A stretch of 64,000 bases of DNA from Nitrobacter vulgaris (GCF_031453995.1 NZ_JAVDPZ010000010.1:71578-135577), one strand, 5' to 3'; shown: positions 17,727-26,604, counted from the first letter of the stretch. Notes: a model not told the origin generated them from the letters alone. Numbers and translations: made by a program.

Positions 17727-18284
17727 ATGAACTTCCCGAGACTTCTCGCCGTGGCCGCCGTGACGCTCGTCGCGTCAGTTGCGAGCGCCCATGCTCAATA
17801 TAATACCGTCCAGGCCGGTGTCCTCGAATGTGCGGGCGGCCAGAACGTGAGCTATGTCGTTGGTTCGACAACCGAGCTGCAATGCGTCTTCCGCAGCAAC
17901 AGCGGAGCGCCGCCTGAACCATATATCGCGCGCATTCAGCGCTTTGGTCTTGACCTTGGCATCACTCAGCAGACCGGTTTGGCATGGATGGTCCACGCGC
18001 CGGGTGGTCGGCTGGGCCGCGGAGCACTTGCCGGTCACTTCGGCGGGGTCGGCGCTAACGCGACGGTCGGAGTTGGGATCGGCGCGAACCTGCTGGCCGG
18101 CGGTTCCAACAATTCGATCTCGCTGCAGCCGCTGAGCCTGCAGGGCCAGACCGGCCTTAGCGCCGTGGCTGGCATCGTCGATGTTGATCTGCGCCCGGTG
18201 GATCTGCGTCCGGCGCCACGCTACAGGCGGCATCGGCACCACCATCATCATCATCATCACCACCACCACCACCATCATCACTGA
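17727..18284 (+). CDS. DUF992 secreted protein with natural C-terminal poly-histidine tail
   Basis: A 185-residue protein with a signal peptide (MNFPRLLAVAAVTLVASVA, cleavage after SAHA). The DUF992 domain shows VLECAGGQNVSYVVGSTTEL, RIQRFGLDLGITQQTGLAW and a Gly-rich SNNSISLQPLSLQGQTG end. The protein ends with Arg-His-Arg and then 15 consecutive His residues (171-185), encoded by mixed CAC/CAT codons, so the tract is selected rather than a slipped repeat. Export plus a His tail suggests periplasmic metal (Ni, Zn, Cu) binding or storage, an inference only. A paralogue without the tail follows. The in-frame upstream ATG at 17625 lacks the signal peptide at its N-terminus. Confidence 0.85.
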   Translation: MNFPRLLAVAAVTLVASVASAHAQYNTVQAGVLECAGGQNVSYVVGSTTELQCVFRSNSGAPPEPYIARIQRFGLDLGITQQTGLAWMVHAPGGRLGRGALAGHFGGVGANATVGVGIGANLLAGGSNNSISLQPLSLQGQTGLSAVAGIVDVDLRPVDLRPAPRYRRHRHHHHHHHHHHHHHHH

Positions 18285-18304
18285 TCGGATCGGACGACCA
18301 TTGG

Positions 18305-18329
18305 GGCCCGCGAAAGCGGGCCTCACTTT
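18305..18329 (+). terminator. Rho-independent terminator after the first DUF992 gene
   Basis: A seven-base perfect stem GGCCCGC/GCGGGCC closed by a GAAA tetraloop, then TCACTTTTATGG. It lies 20 bases past the stop codon and separates the two DUF992 genes into distinct transcription units. Confidence 0.8.
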
Positions 18330-18468
18330 TATGGCTTATGGTTGAGGCGTTCATGACGGCGGGGCGCGTCTGGTGAGCGGCAGGCAGGTGCGATAAAAAA
18401 GCACGTTTCGCAACTCATTAAAGTGGCCGTTTTTGCATCACACCACCAAATTCATCCGGAGTTTTGCC

Positions 18469-18951
18469 ATGCGGGGTTTTCCAGCTCTGGCGGGCGCGGC
18501 GGCGGCGCTGATCGCGTTGTATGCGGGCGCCGTTGCGCAGCAGCCCCGGCAACCTGTCAAGGTCGGCGTTCTCGAATGCCGCGGCGGAGCGAGCGTTGGG
18601 TTTGTCGTCGGCTCCGTTACCCATCTTGGCTGCGTGTTTCACGCCGACGGCCTGCCGGAAGACCGTTATGTGGCTACGATCCGCAAGGTTGGGGTCGATC
18701 TCGGTATTACCCAGGAATCGGCGCTGGCCTGGGGCGTTTACGCTCCGGTGGCGCGGCTCGGGCCTGGCGATCTCTCGGGTAACTACGCGGGCGCACAGGG
18801 CAGCGCTTCGGTCGGCGTTGGCCTCGGCGGCAACGTTCTGATCGGCGGCTCCGCCAATTCGATCGCGCTGCAACCGCTCAGCGTGCAGGGTCAGGTCGGC
18901 CTCAACGTGGCGGCGGGTCTCGCTGCGCTGGAATTGCGTCCGGGCCGCTAA
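18469..18951 (+). CDS. DUF992 secreted protein, tail-less paralogue
   Basis: A 160-residue protein with a signal peptide (MRGFPALAGAAAALIALYAG) and the same DUF992 pattern as its neighbour: VGVLECRGGASVGFVVGS, GVDLGITQESALAWGVYAP, SANSIALQPLSVQGQVG. It ends at LELRPGR, just where the paralogue continues into its histidine tail. CCGGAG precedes the ATG by 7 bases. The tandem pair probably arose by duplication. Function of the domain is unknown. Confidence 0.85.
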   Translation: MRGFPALAGAAAALIALYAGAVAQQPRQPVKVGVLECRGGASVGFVVGSVTHLGCVFHADGLPEDRYVATIRKVGVDLGITQESALAWGVYAPVARLGPGDLSGNYAGAQGSASVGVGLGGNVLIGGSANSIALQPLSVQGQVGLNVAAGLAALELRPGR

Positions 18952-19124
18952 CAGGCTTCCGCCGCCGTTCGGCGTTTCGCCCCCATTGAGCCGGGCTGCG
19001 CGTTGGCTGAACCGTCGGCGCGGATGTCCCGACGTGTTTTCCTGCTTGCCAAATTCCGTCTGCGGGAGGAGCATCGGCTATCGCCGACCCAATCATGGGC
19101 CGACTTCCAGACCAGGAGGCGGCA

Positions 19125-21200
19125 ATGGGACAAGACCTCAGAAGTCCCCAAGGGGGACCTCAAGGCACTCAAACGTCGGGTCCCCGGTGCATTGCGCTGG
19201 TGGGCCCGTTCCAGAGCGGTAAAACCACACTTCTCGAATCCATCCTTGCCCGAACGGGCGCAATCCCCAAAGCAGGCAGCGTCGATCAGGGAACCAGCGT
19301 CGGCGACGCCAGCGACGAAGCTCGCCAGCACAAAATGGGAGTCGGACTCACTCCAGCTAACACCTGCTTCATGGGCGAAACCTATACTTTTATTGATTGT
19401 CCGGGTTCGATCGAATTTGCACACGACATGCGCGCTGCAATTCCCGCGGTCGATGCGGCGGTGGTCGTGTGCGAGGCGGACGAGCGCAAGTTGCCGCAGT
19501 TGCAGATTATCCTGCGCGAACTGGAAGATTTGGGCATTCCCCGTTTTCTGTTCCTCAACAAGATCGACAAGGCGAACAAGGGCGTTCGCCAAACCTTGGC
19601 AATGTTGCAGCCGGCGTCGCGGACTCCGCTGTTGCTACGGCAGATCCCGATCTGGAACGGCGATTTGATCGCCGGATTTGTCGATCTCGCGCTGGAGCGC
19701 GCCTTCGTCTACCGCGAGCATATGGCTTCCGAAGTTGTCCAACTGGACGTCGGCGATCTCGACCGCGAGAAGGAAGCGCGGTTCTCGATGCTGGAGACAC
19801 TCGCCGATCACGACGACGCGCTGATGGAGCAACTGCTCGAGGATATTGCGCCGCCGCGGGATGCAGTGTTCGACGATCTTGCTCGTGAGCTGCGCGATGG
19901 CCAGATTTGCCCTGTATTGCTCGGCTCGGCTGCGCGCGAGAACGGCGTGTGGCGGTTGATGAAAGCGCTGCGCCACGAAGCGCCTGGCATTAGCGAGACG
20001 GCGAAGCGCATGGGCGTGGCTGATAGCGAGGAGGCGCTGGCCTACGTGTTCAAGACCATGCACCTCCAGCACGGCGGCAAGCTGTCGCTGGCGCGGGTGC
20101 TGACAGGTCGCTTCGACGATGCCACGACGGTGCATGCGTCGTCAGGCGAAGCAGGAAAAATCTCCGGCATTCTCGCAGCCACCGGCGCGCAGGAGACCAA
20201 GCGCGCATCGGCGTGCGCGGGTGAGGTGGTGGCGTTGGGCAAGCTCGAGGCCGTCAAGACCGGCGATACGTTAACGACCGCCCGGATCGCGCCACCCTCA
20301 CTGGTCAGCATCGCGCCGTCCGCGCCTGTGCTTGCGAGGGCGCTTGCCGCCCGCGACCGCAAGGACGACGTCAAACTCGGACAGGCTCTCATCAAGCTCA
20401 ACGAGGAAGACCCCTCGCTCGCCGTCGTTCACAACGCGCAGACTCACGACACCGTGCTGTGGGGACAAGGCGAGATGCATCTACGCGTTGCGCTCGAACG
20501 GCTGCACGGTCGCTTCGGGGTCAATGTGGATTCGCATCCGCCCGCGATCAGCTATCGGGAAACGATCCGCAAGCCTGTCAGCCAGCGGGGACGCCATAAG
20601 AAGCAGTCCGGAGGGCATGGCCAGTTCGGCGACGTGGTGCTGGAGGTTCAACCCCTGTCACGCGGCGCGGGCTTCGTCTTTATTGACAAGATTGTCGGCG
20701 GCGCGGTGCCGCGCAATTATATCGGCGCAGTCGAGGACGGCGTGGTGGACGGACTCGCCCGCGGTCCCCTTGGCTTTCCGGTGATTGACGTGCAGGTGAC
20801 GCTGACCGATGGATCCTACCACAGCGTCGACTCCTCGGATCAGGCGTTCCGCACCGCCGCCCGCATCGGGATAGCCGAAGCCTTGCCGAAATGCCAGCCG
20901 GTGCTGCTGGAGCCGATTGATGTGGTCGAGATTGTTTGCCCGAGCGATGCGACCGCGAAGGTCAACGCTATCCTGTCGGCACGCCGCGGCCAGATTCTTG
21001 GTTTCGACAGTCGCGAGAGTTGGGCCGGCTGGGACTGCGTGCGCGCCACGATGCCGGAAGCCGAGATCGGCGATCTCATCGTCGAACTGAGGTCGGCGAC
21101 GGCGGGAGCGGGCAGTTTTACCCGGCAGTTCGATCGCATGGCCGAAGTCACCGGCCGGACCGCCGACCAGATCATCGCCGCGCGTCGGGTGGCGGCTTAG
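19125..21200 (+). CDS. Divergent EF-G-like translational GTPase
   Basis: A 691-residue protein with full EF-G domain order (G, II, III, IV, V). The P-loop GPFQSGKT is at 27-34 and the guanine-specificity motif NKID at 145-148. Switch elements differ from canonical EF-G: where RGITI is expected it reads KMGVGLTPA, and the DTPGH motif reads DCPGS (81-85), so the His normally needed for GTP hydrolysis is Ser. Domain IV retains HGQFGDVVLEVQP and the C-terminus SWAGWDCVRATMPEAEIGDL. It belongs with EF-G-like paralogues rather than the essential FusA. Monocistronic; AGGAGG precedes the chosen ATG. Confidence 0.85.
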   Translation: MGQDLRSPQGGPQGTQTSGPRCIALVGPFQSGKTTLLESILARTGAIPKAGSVDQGTSVGDASDEARQHKMGVGLTPANTCFMGETYTFIDCPGSIEFAHDMRAAIPAVDAAVVVCEADERKLPQLQIILRELEDLGIPRFLFLNKIDKANKGVRQTLAMLQPASRTPLLLRQIPIWNGDLIAGFVDLALERAFVYREHMASEVVQLDVGDLDREKEARFSMLETLADHDDALMEQLLEDIAPPRDAVFDDLARELRDGQICPVLLGSAARENGVWRLMKALRHEAPGISETAKRMGVADSEEALAYVFKTMHLQHGGKLSLARVLTGRFDDATTVHASSGEAGKISGILAATGAQETKRASACAGEVVALGKLEAVKTGDTLTTARIAPPSLVSIAPSAPVLARALAARDRKDDVKLGQALIKLNEEDPSLAVVHNAQTHDTVLWGQGEMHLRVALERLHGRFGVNVDSHPPAISYRETIRKPVSQRGRHKKQSGGHGQFGDVVLEVQPLSRGAGFVFIDKIVGGAVPRNYIGAVEDGVVDGLARGPLGFPVIDVQVTLTDGSYHSVDSSDQAFRTAARIGIAEALPKCQPVLLEPIDVVEIVCPSDATAKVNAILSARRGQILGFDSRESWAGWDCVRATMPEAEIGDLIVELRSATAGAGSFTRQFDRMAEVTGRTADQIIAARRVAA

Positions 21201-21426
21201 GGTCGGAGCTGATCCTACGGTTGGAGGTTCGCCGGGCGTGCGTTGATGCTCCTGACCATGGGCGTCAGCCCGCCGTTGCGGCCGATGCGGACGCCTGCGC
21301 TATGAGCCAGATCACGGTCTGCGGTGCGGCTGCACGGCGACCGCACCGGCGGCATTGACAGGCGCGTCAGCTTGCATGATTTCATCGGGTGCCGCCTGAT
21401 GGTCGGCGCGTCACACGACGGGATGC

Positions 21427-22284
21427 ATGATGACAGCCGGGACAACAGGCCGGGCCGCCTGCCTGATCGGATGGCCCGCGGCGCATTCGCGCTCGCCGCT
21501 GATCCATCACTATTGGCTGCGCGTGCACGGCATAACGGGCGGCTACAGCATTGAAGCGATTCCGCCCGAAGGATTCGCGGAATTCGTCATGCATCTTTCG
21601 ACGCACGGCTTCGTGGGCGCCAATGTCACAATCCCGCACAAGGAGCGGGCGTTGCAATTGACGGAGCCAGACGAGCGCGCGAGAGCTGTCGGCGCAGCCA
21701 ACACCCTCTATTATGATGGCGCCATCCTGCGGTCCACCAATACGGACGTCGAGGGTTTCATCGGCAATCTGGATGCCGTCGCGCCGGGCTGGGATCGCAT
21801 CGGGGATGCGCTGGTGCTTGGCGCCGGCGGGTCGTCGCGGGCCGTGGTGTTCGGTCTGATCGAACGCGGGATCAAGCGCATCCATCTCGTCAACCGTACG
21901 ATGGAAAGGGCGCAAGTGCTTGCGGATCAATTCGGACCCACGGTTATGCCAGCGGCTTGGAACACGCTTGGCGACGTGCTGCCGCGCACCGGTCTGCTCG
22001 TGAATACAACTTCGCTCGGCATGAACGGGCAGCCGCCACTGGACATCGAGCTGCCGCTGCTGTCGCGGGATGCGGTGGTCGCCGATCTGGTCTATGTTCC
22101 TCTGGAAACGCCATTGCTGGCTGCGGCGAGGGCGCGGGGTCTCAGGACCGCAGACGGTCTCGGGATGCTGCTGCATCAGGCCGTACGCGGATTCGAGCTG
22201 TGGTTCGGAGAACGTCCCGTGGTGACGCAGGATTTACGCGCGCTGGTCGAGGCCGATCTCCGGATCCCTCATCCCGCGACTTGA
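21427..22284 (+). CDS. aroE: Shikimate dehydrogenase (NADP)
   Basis: A 285-residue enzyme that reduces 3-dehydroshikimate to shikimate in aromatic amino acid synthesis. The substrate domain has GWPAAHSRSPLIH and NVTIPHKERAL with the catalytic Lys, then STNTDVEGF with the Asp. The nucleotide domain has LGAGGSSRAV and VNRTMERA, and the C-terminus has GLGMLLHQAV. In many alphaproteobacteria aroE sits beside maf, coaE and dnaQ; here it does not, so it may be a second paralogue (for example quinate/shikimate catabolic). Two adjacent ATGs (21427, 21430) are possible starts. Confidence 0.85.
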   Translation: MMTAGTTGRAACLIGWPAAHSRSPLIHHYWLRVHGITGGYSIEAIPPEGFAEFVMHLSTHGFVGANVTIPHKERALQLTEPDERARAVGAANTLYYDGAILRSTNTDVEGFIGNLDAVAPGWDRIGDALVLGAGGSSRAVVFGLIERGIKRIHLVNRTMERAQVLADQFGPTVMPAAWNTLGDVLPRTGLLVNTTSLGMNGQPPLDIELPLLSRDAVVADLVYVPLETPLLAAARARGLRTADGLGMLLHQAVRGFELWFGERPVVTQDLRALVEADLRIPHPAT

Positions 22285-22381
22285 GGTTTACGATTGGCCC
22301 GGTATTTTCAATTGTTCCATTTTGCCGCAATCGCCTCTCTTTGTCTTGACCCCCGGGAGCGCTTGATCCAAAGCGAACGTC

Positions 22382-22690
22382 ATGTCCAATCTCGATCCCA
22401 GCATCCCTGAAGCTATGGAAACCACGCCGCTCGGCCTCGCTCGGCGCGGCTTTCGCGGGCGGGTAACCGCCATTATGGTCGACGGCGACCACCTGGGGGT
22501 GTCTGCAATGGAGATCGAGAGGCGTCTTCTTGAATTTGGCATCGTCGAGGGCGCGTCGGTTCAGATCCTGCATGAAGGGCCGATTGGCCGGGATCCGATA
22601 GCGGTTCGGGTTAACGGTACGACGATCGCGCTGCGCCGGCGCGAAGCCATGGCGGTCATGGTCGGCGGGCTAGCGAAAACCATCGCATGA
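22382..22690 (+). CDS. feoA: Ferrous iron transport protein A
   Basis: A 102-residue SH3-like FeoA protein. It has FRGRVTAIMVDGDHLGVSAM, an RRLLEFGIVEGASVQILHEG turn and an IAVRVNGTTIALRRREAM C-terminal strand, all typical of the family. FeoA modulates the FeoB ferrous iron permease at the inner membrane. Its stop overlaps the feoB start by four bases (ATGA), showing translational coupling. The N-terminal ~20 residues extend beyond the usual 75-residue FeoA core, so a start at a later Met is conceivable. Confidence 0.9.
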   Translation: MSNLDPSIPEAMETTPLGLARRGFRGRVTAIMVDGDHLGVSAMEIERRLLEFGIVEGASVQILHEGPIGRDPIAVRVNGTTIALRRREAMAVMVGGLAKTIA

Positions 22691-24567
22691 CCGCAATCGA
22701 TGTGAATGACTGGCGTATCGCTCTGGTTGGGACGCCGAACAGCGGCAAGACCGCTTTGTTCAATGCGCTCACCGGCAGCCGCCAGAAGGTGGCTAACTAC
22801 GCCGGCGTCACCGTGGAGCGGAAGTCCGGGGTTTTGCGCACGGCATCCGGCCACCGGGTCGATCTGATCGACCTGCCGGGAACTTATTCATTGCGGGGCC
22901 GCAGCCCGGACGAGGACATTACCCGCGACGTCATTCTCGGCAAGCTTGCGAGCGAAAGCCCGCCGGACTTTTTGCTCTGCGTCGCCGACGCTACCAATCT
23001 TCGTGTGGCGTTGCGCCTGGTGATCGAATTGAAGCGTGTTCACCGGCCGATGCTTCTGGTGCTGAACATGATCGACATCGCGCGGCGTCGCGGCGTCGGC
23101 ATTGATCTCGACAAGCTTTCCGCCGAGCTTGAGGTGCCGGTCGTCACATCGACCGCCGTGCGGCGAGGCGGCATTGACGATCTCCTGCACAGGATTGACG
23201 ACATCGCCGGCAAGCCGGCAGGTGCCATCGTCGGGAGCGACTGGACTACGCCGGGCGTATCAGATCTTCGCGCGGCGCAGCGCGAGGCTGATCGCGTGAT
23301 CGGCGCCGCGGTCAGCGAGCCGGCTAAGCCCGATACATGGACCACGCGCGTGGACGCAGTGCTGCTGCATCCGGTGTGGGGCATGATCGCGCTGCTCCTG
23401 CTTCTGTTCGTGGTGTTTCAGGCCGTATTCGCCTGGGCCCAACCGGCGATGGAACTGATCTCCGGCGGCTTCGATGCGCTTGGCGCCCTTTCAGCGACTG
23501 TGCTGCCGGAAGGATTGCTGCAGAGTTTCATCCAGAACGGCATCATCTCCGGCGTCGGCAGCGTCATCGTGTTCCTGCCACAAATCCTCATTCTGTTTCT
23601 GTTTATTCTGCTTCTTGAAGACCTCGGCTACATGGCGCGTGCGGCGTTCTTGATGGACCGCATCATGGGTGGCGCCGGACTGCACGGCCGCGCTTTTATC
23701 CCGCTGTTGTCGAGCTTCGCCTGTGCGATCCCGGGGATCATGGCGACGCGGGTGATCGATAACAAGCGCGACAGGCTGACCACTATCATGGTCGCGCCGC
23801 TGATGACCTGCTCGGCGCGCATCCCGGTTTATACGCTGATCATCGCGGCGTTCGTGCCAAACCGGCCGGTGCTCGGCATTCTCGGATTGCAGGGGCTCGT
23901 GATGTTCGGGCTCTATGCGGTGGGGATATTCAGCGCGCTCGCGGTGTCATTCGTGGCCAACCACTTCTTCTGGCGTGACAGCGCGACGCCGCCCTTCATG
24001 CTGGAACTGCCGGATTACAAGTTGCCGCAACTGCGCAGCGTGCTGATGAATCTCTACCAGCGCGCGATGGCATTTCTGAAGCGCGCCGGCACCACGATTT
24101 TTTCCATGATGGTTCTGATCTGGTTCCTGGCGTCGTTCCCCCGTCCGCCGGCTGGCGCCACCGAGCCTGCGATCGATTTCAGCCTTGCAGCCATGATCGG
24201 CCGCTGGATCGAACCTGTGCTCGCGCCGATCGGGTTCAACTGGCAGATCAGCGTTGCGCTTATTCCCGGCATGGCTGCGCGCGAGGTGGCGGTGGCTTCG
24301 CTTGGCACCGTCTATGCGATTGAAGGAGGCAACGAGGCGGCGGAACAGATCGGTCACATGCTGGCCGGGAAATGGAGTCTCGCGACCGCGCTGGCGTTCC
24401 TCGCCTGGTATGTCTTTGCGCCGCAATGCGCCTCAACGCTCGCCGTTATCAAGCGCGAGACCGGCGGGTGGCGCTGGGTGATGATCACATTCTTCTACAT
24501 GCTGTCGATGGCTTATCTGGCGGCGTTCGTCACCTACCGCATCTCGCTGGCGTTAGGTTGGCGCTGA
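22687..24567 (+). CDS. feoB: Ferrous iron permease B
   Basis: A 626-residue inner-membrane Fe(II) transporter. The N-terminal G domain has GTPNSGKTALFNALTG (G1), DLPGTYSLRG (G3) and LNMID (G4). A GDI-like linker leads to the membrane part, which contains two conserved cores (RAAFLMDRIMGGAGLHGRA with SSFACAIPGIMATR; then MAAREVAVASLGTVYAIE). CSARIPVYT is the usual Cys-containing loop. It is shorter than the E. coli protein (773), lacking the long C-terminal cytoplasmic tail. It is co-transcribed with feoA. No feoC is present. Confidence 0.94.
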   Translation: MTAIDVNDWRIALVGTPNSGKTALFNALTGSRQKVANYAGVTVERKSGVLRTASGHRVDLIDLPGTYSLRGRSPDEDITRDVILGKLASESPPDFLLCVADATNLRVALRLVIELKRVHRPMLLVLNMIDIARRRGVGIDLDKLSAELEVPVVTSTAVRRGGIDDLLHRIDDIAGKPAGAIVGSDWTTPGVSDLRAAQREADRVIGAAVSEPAKPDTWTTRVDAVLLHPVWGMIALLLLLFVVFQAVFAWAQPAMELISGGFDALGALSATVLPEGLLQSFIQNGIISGVGSVIVFLPQILILFLFILLLEDLGYMARAAFLMDRIMGGAGLHGRAFIPLLSSFACAIPGIMATRVIDNKRDRLTTIMVAPLMTCSARIPVYTLIIAAFVPNRPVLGILGLQGLVMFGLYAVGIFSALAVSFVANHFFWRDSATPPFMLELPDYKLPQLRSVLMNLYQRAMAFLKRAGTTIFSMMVLIWFLASFPRPPAGATEPAIDFSLAAMIGRWIEPVLAPIGFNWQISVALIPGMAAREVAVASLGTVYAIEGGNEAAEQIGHMLAGKWSLATALAFLAWYVFAPQCASTLAVIKRETGGWRWVMITFFYMLSMAYLAAFVTYRISLALGWR

Positions 24568-24597
24568 CCGCCGGTCCGGCGGCGCCTTCGTCGTTTT
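24560..24597 (+). terminator. Probable terminator after feoB
   Basis: Overlapping the feoB stop, GGCGC...GCGCC encloses the inner stem CCGCCGG/CCGGCGG, followed 7 bases later by TTTTT. The inner loop is tight, so pairing would adjust to a five-base stem. Confidence 0.45.
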
Positions 24598-24709
24598 TGG
24601 CAGGCTGCGAAGGGCTGGCGCCACAGCAAGCTGGACTTGAATTCCACATTCGCCGGAACCGACGCTTACATGAGGGCGTTACATTAGCTGCCCACACCGG
24701 GAGAAAGCT

Positions 24710-24895
24710 ATGACGCGACATGACGGTGAGACGAACGACCGGAACCAAAAAACCAAGGAAGAACTGGACAAGGAACTCGATCGCGCCCTGAAAGAGTCGT
24801 TTCCCGGTTCGGACCCGTTGAGTGTCACCCAGCCGGCTCCTGAAAAACCCGCCGAGGAAAAACCCGCCAAGGATCAAATGGATCGTCGCCATTAG
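24710..24895 (+). CDS. Small hydrophilic protein with ESFPGSDP motif
   Basis: A 61-residue, highly charged protein (rich in Lys, Glu, Asp, Pro). The centre reads LDRALKESFPGSDPLSVTQP, a motif I recognise from many small alphaproteobacterial proteins of unknown function, often stress-related. The C-terminal part has two EKPAEEK-like repeats. GGGAGAAAG precedes the ATG. Likely disordered and cytosolic. It lies between feoB and glmM, about 140 bases after the former. Confidence 0.65.
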   Translation: MTRHDGETNDRNQKTKEELDKELDRALKESFPGSDPLSVTQPAPEKPAEEKPAKDQMDRRH

Positions 24896-25125
24896 AGGCG
24901 CTTGCATTGACTTGCATTGAGAAGACGGCGGCTGCTTCGTCCTGACATGCCACAGAATAACGATCCGGCCCTTTCCCCCAAATTCCGGTAACGGTTCATT
25001 ATATTTTTTGAAGTCGCTTTATCTTTAGGGGCGTTATAAGCGGCCTTGCGATATGCTCGGCGTCCAACGATTCGATGAGCCGACCTCAAGCGTGGCTGTG
25101 AGCAAAGGCGGGTCATGGGGGGAAA

Positions 25126-26472
25126 ATGAGCCGCAAATATTTTGGAACCGACGGCATTCGCGGCCGAGCTAACGGCTTGATCACGCCGGAACTGGCGATG
25201 AAAGTTGGACAGGCCGCTGGGCTGGTGTTCCAGCGCGGCGAGTACCGTCATCGCGTCGTGATCGGCAAGGATACGCGCCTCTCCGGCTATATGATCGAAT
25301 ACGCGCTGGTCGCGGGTTTTACGTCGGTTGGCATGGATGTGCTCTTGCTAGGTCCGATGCCGACGCCGGCAGTAGCGATGCTGACCAAATCCATGCGTGC
25401 TGATCTCGGCGTCATGATTTCAGCGTCGCACAACCTTTTCGAGGACAACGGCATCAAAATGTTCGGCCCGCGCGGCTTCAAGCTGTCCGACGAGGTCGAA
25501 AAGAAGATCGAGCAGTTGCTCGATGAAAACCTCGACAAGAAACTCGCGCAGAGCGGGAACCTTGGCCGCGCCCGCCGTATCGACGGCGTGCATGATCGTT
25601 ACATCGAATTCGCCAAGCGCACGCTGCCCCGCGAACTTAGCCTCGAGGGGCTGCGGGTCGTGGTCGATTGCGCCCATGGCGCAGCCTACAAGGTGGTGCC
25701 GGAGGCGCTGTGGGAACTGGGCGCGGACGTCATTCCGATCGGCGTCGAGCCCGATGGCTTCAATATCAATAAGGAATGCGGCTCCACCGCGCCGGAGGCG
25801 CTGTGCCGCAAGGTCCGCGAGATGCGCGCCGATATCGGCATCGCGCTCGACGGAGATGCCGACCGCGTCATCATAGCCGACGAGCGCGGCCATGTGGTCG
25901 ACGGCGATCAGCTTCTCGCAGTGATTGCCGAGAGTTGGAAGGAAGACGGCCGGCTGACCAGGCCAGGGATTGTCGCTACCGTGATGTCCAATCTCGGCCT
26001 TGAGCGATTCCTGAAGGATCGCGAGTTGTCGATGGTGCGGACACCTGTCGGCGACCGCTACGTGCTCGAGCAGATGCTAAAGCATGGCTATAATCTCGGC
26101 GGCGAACAATCAGGGCACATCATCTTGTCGGACTATGCGACCACTGGAGACGGATTCGTGTCTGCGCTTCAGGTGCTTGCTGTCGTCCAGAAGCTGGGAC
26201 GCCCGGTCTCCGAAGTCTGCCACAAGTTCGAGCCGCTTCCGCAGATATTGAAGAACTTCCGTTATCGCAATGGCAAGCCGTTGGATCGCGCGGAGGTGAA
26301 GTCGGCCATTACAGCGGGCGAGAAGCGTCTCAACGGTCATGGTCGCCTGTTAGTCCGTTCTTCGGGAACCGAGCCTGTCATTCGCGTCATGGGTGAGGGC
26401 GATGACCGTATCTTGGTCGAGGAAGTCGTGGACACGATCGTTTCTGCATTGGGAAACCCGGCGGCGGCGTGA
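25126..26472 (+). CDS. glmM: Phosphoglucosamine mutase
   Basis: A 448-residue alpha-D-phosphohexomutase that converts glucosamine 6-phosphate to glucosamine 1-phosphate for UDP-GlcNAc, hence peptidoglycan and LPS. It begins with the family signature KYFGTDGIRGRAN, has the phosphoserine loop MISASHNLFEDNGIKMFG (Ser101), the metal loop ALDGDADRV and the phosphate-binding RSSGTEPVIRVMGEG at the C-terminus. Length is exactly typical. Often it follows ftsH; here that neighbour is absent. The 230-bp space before it holds no gene. Confidence 0.96.
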   Translation: MSRKYFGTDGIRGRANGLITPELAMKVGQAAGLVFQRGEYRHRVVIGKDTRLSGYMIEYALVAGFTSVGMDVLLLGPMPTPAVAMLTKSMRADLGVMISASHNLFEDNGIKMFGPRGFKLSDEVEKKIEQLLDENLDKKLAQSGNLGRARRIDGVHDRYIEFAKRTLPRELSLEGLRVVVDCAHGAAYKVVPEALWELGADVIPIGVEPDGFNINKECGSTAPEALCRKVREMRADIGIALDGDADRVIIADERGHVVDGDQLLAVIAESWKEDGRLTRPGIVATVMSNLGLERFLKDRELSMVRTPVGDRYVLEQMLKHGYNLGGEQSGHIILSDYATTGDGFVSALQVLAVVQKLGRPVSEVCHKFEPLPQILKNFRYRNGKPLDRAEVKSAITAGEKRLNGHGRLLVRSSGTEPVIRVMGEGDDRILVEEVVDTIVSALGNPAAA

Positions 26473-26576
26473 AACCGCAACCAGAACCTTGTGCCGTCGC
26501 GCCGCGTTGGCGAATATCCTGATGCATCCCAGCTATAACGATTGGTGGACGGCCGGGCGCCCGCGTCGTAACAGGC

Positions 26577-26595
26577 TCCGGTTGTAACAACCGGA
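26577..26595. promoter_or_regulatory. Perfect palindrome just upstream of the MFS exporter start
   Basis: TCCGGTTG-TAA-CAACCGGA is a perfect 8-bp inverted repeat with a three-base centre, ending nine bases before the GTG start. It has no T-tract, so it looks more like an operator or an mRNA hairpin masking the start than a terminator. No regulator gene is adjacent. Confidence 0.4.
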
Positions 26596-26604
26596 AAGCC
26601 GTCC

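Noticed and set aside
18237..18284. CAC/CAT triplet run resembling a microsatellite or CRISPR-like repeat
   Set aside because: It is the in-frame histidine tail of the DUF992 gene; no spacer structure. No CRISPR array was seen anywhere in the window.
22285..22381. Possible metal-responsive riboswitch or Fur/Irr box before feoA
   Set aside because: No palindrome or known consensus could be recognised in the 97-base spacer.
24901..24920. Exact tandem decamer CTTGCATTGA x2 after the small ESFPGSDP gene
   Set aside because: Only two units and no clear link to a promoter or structure; likely chance or slippage.
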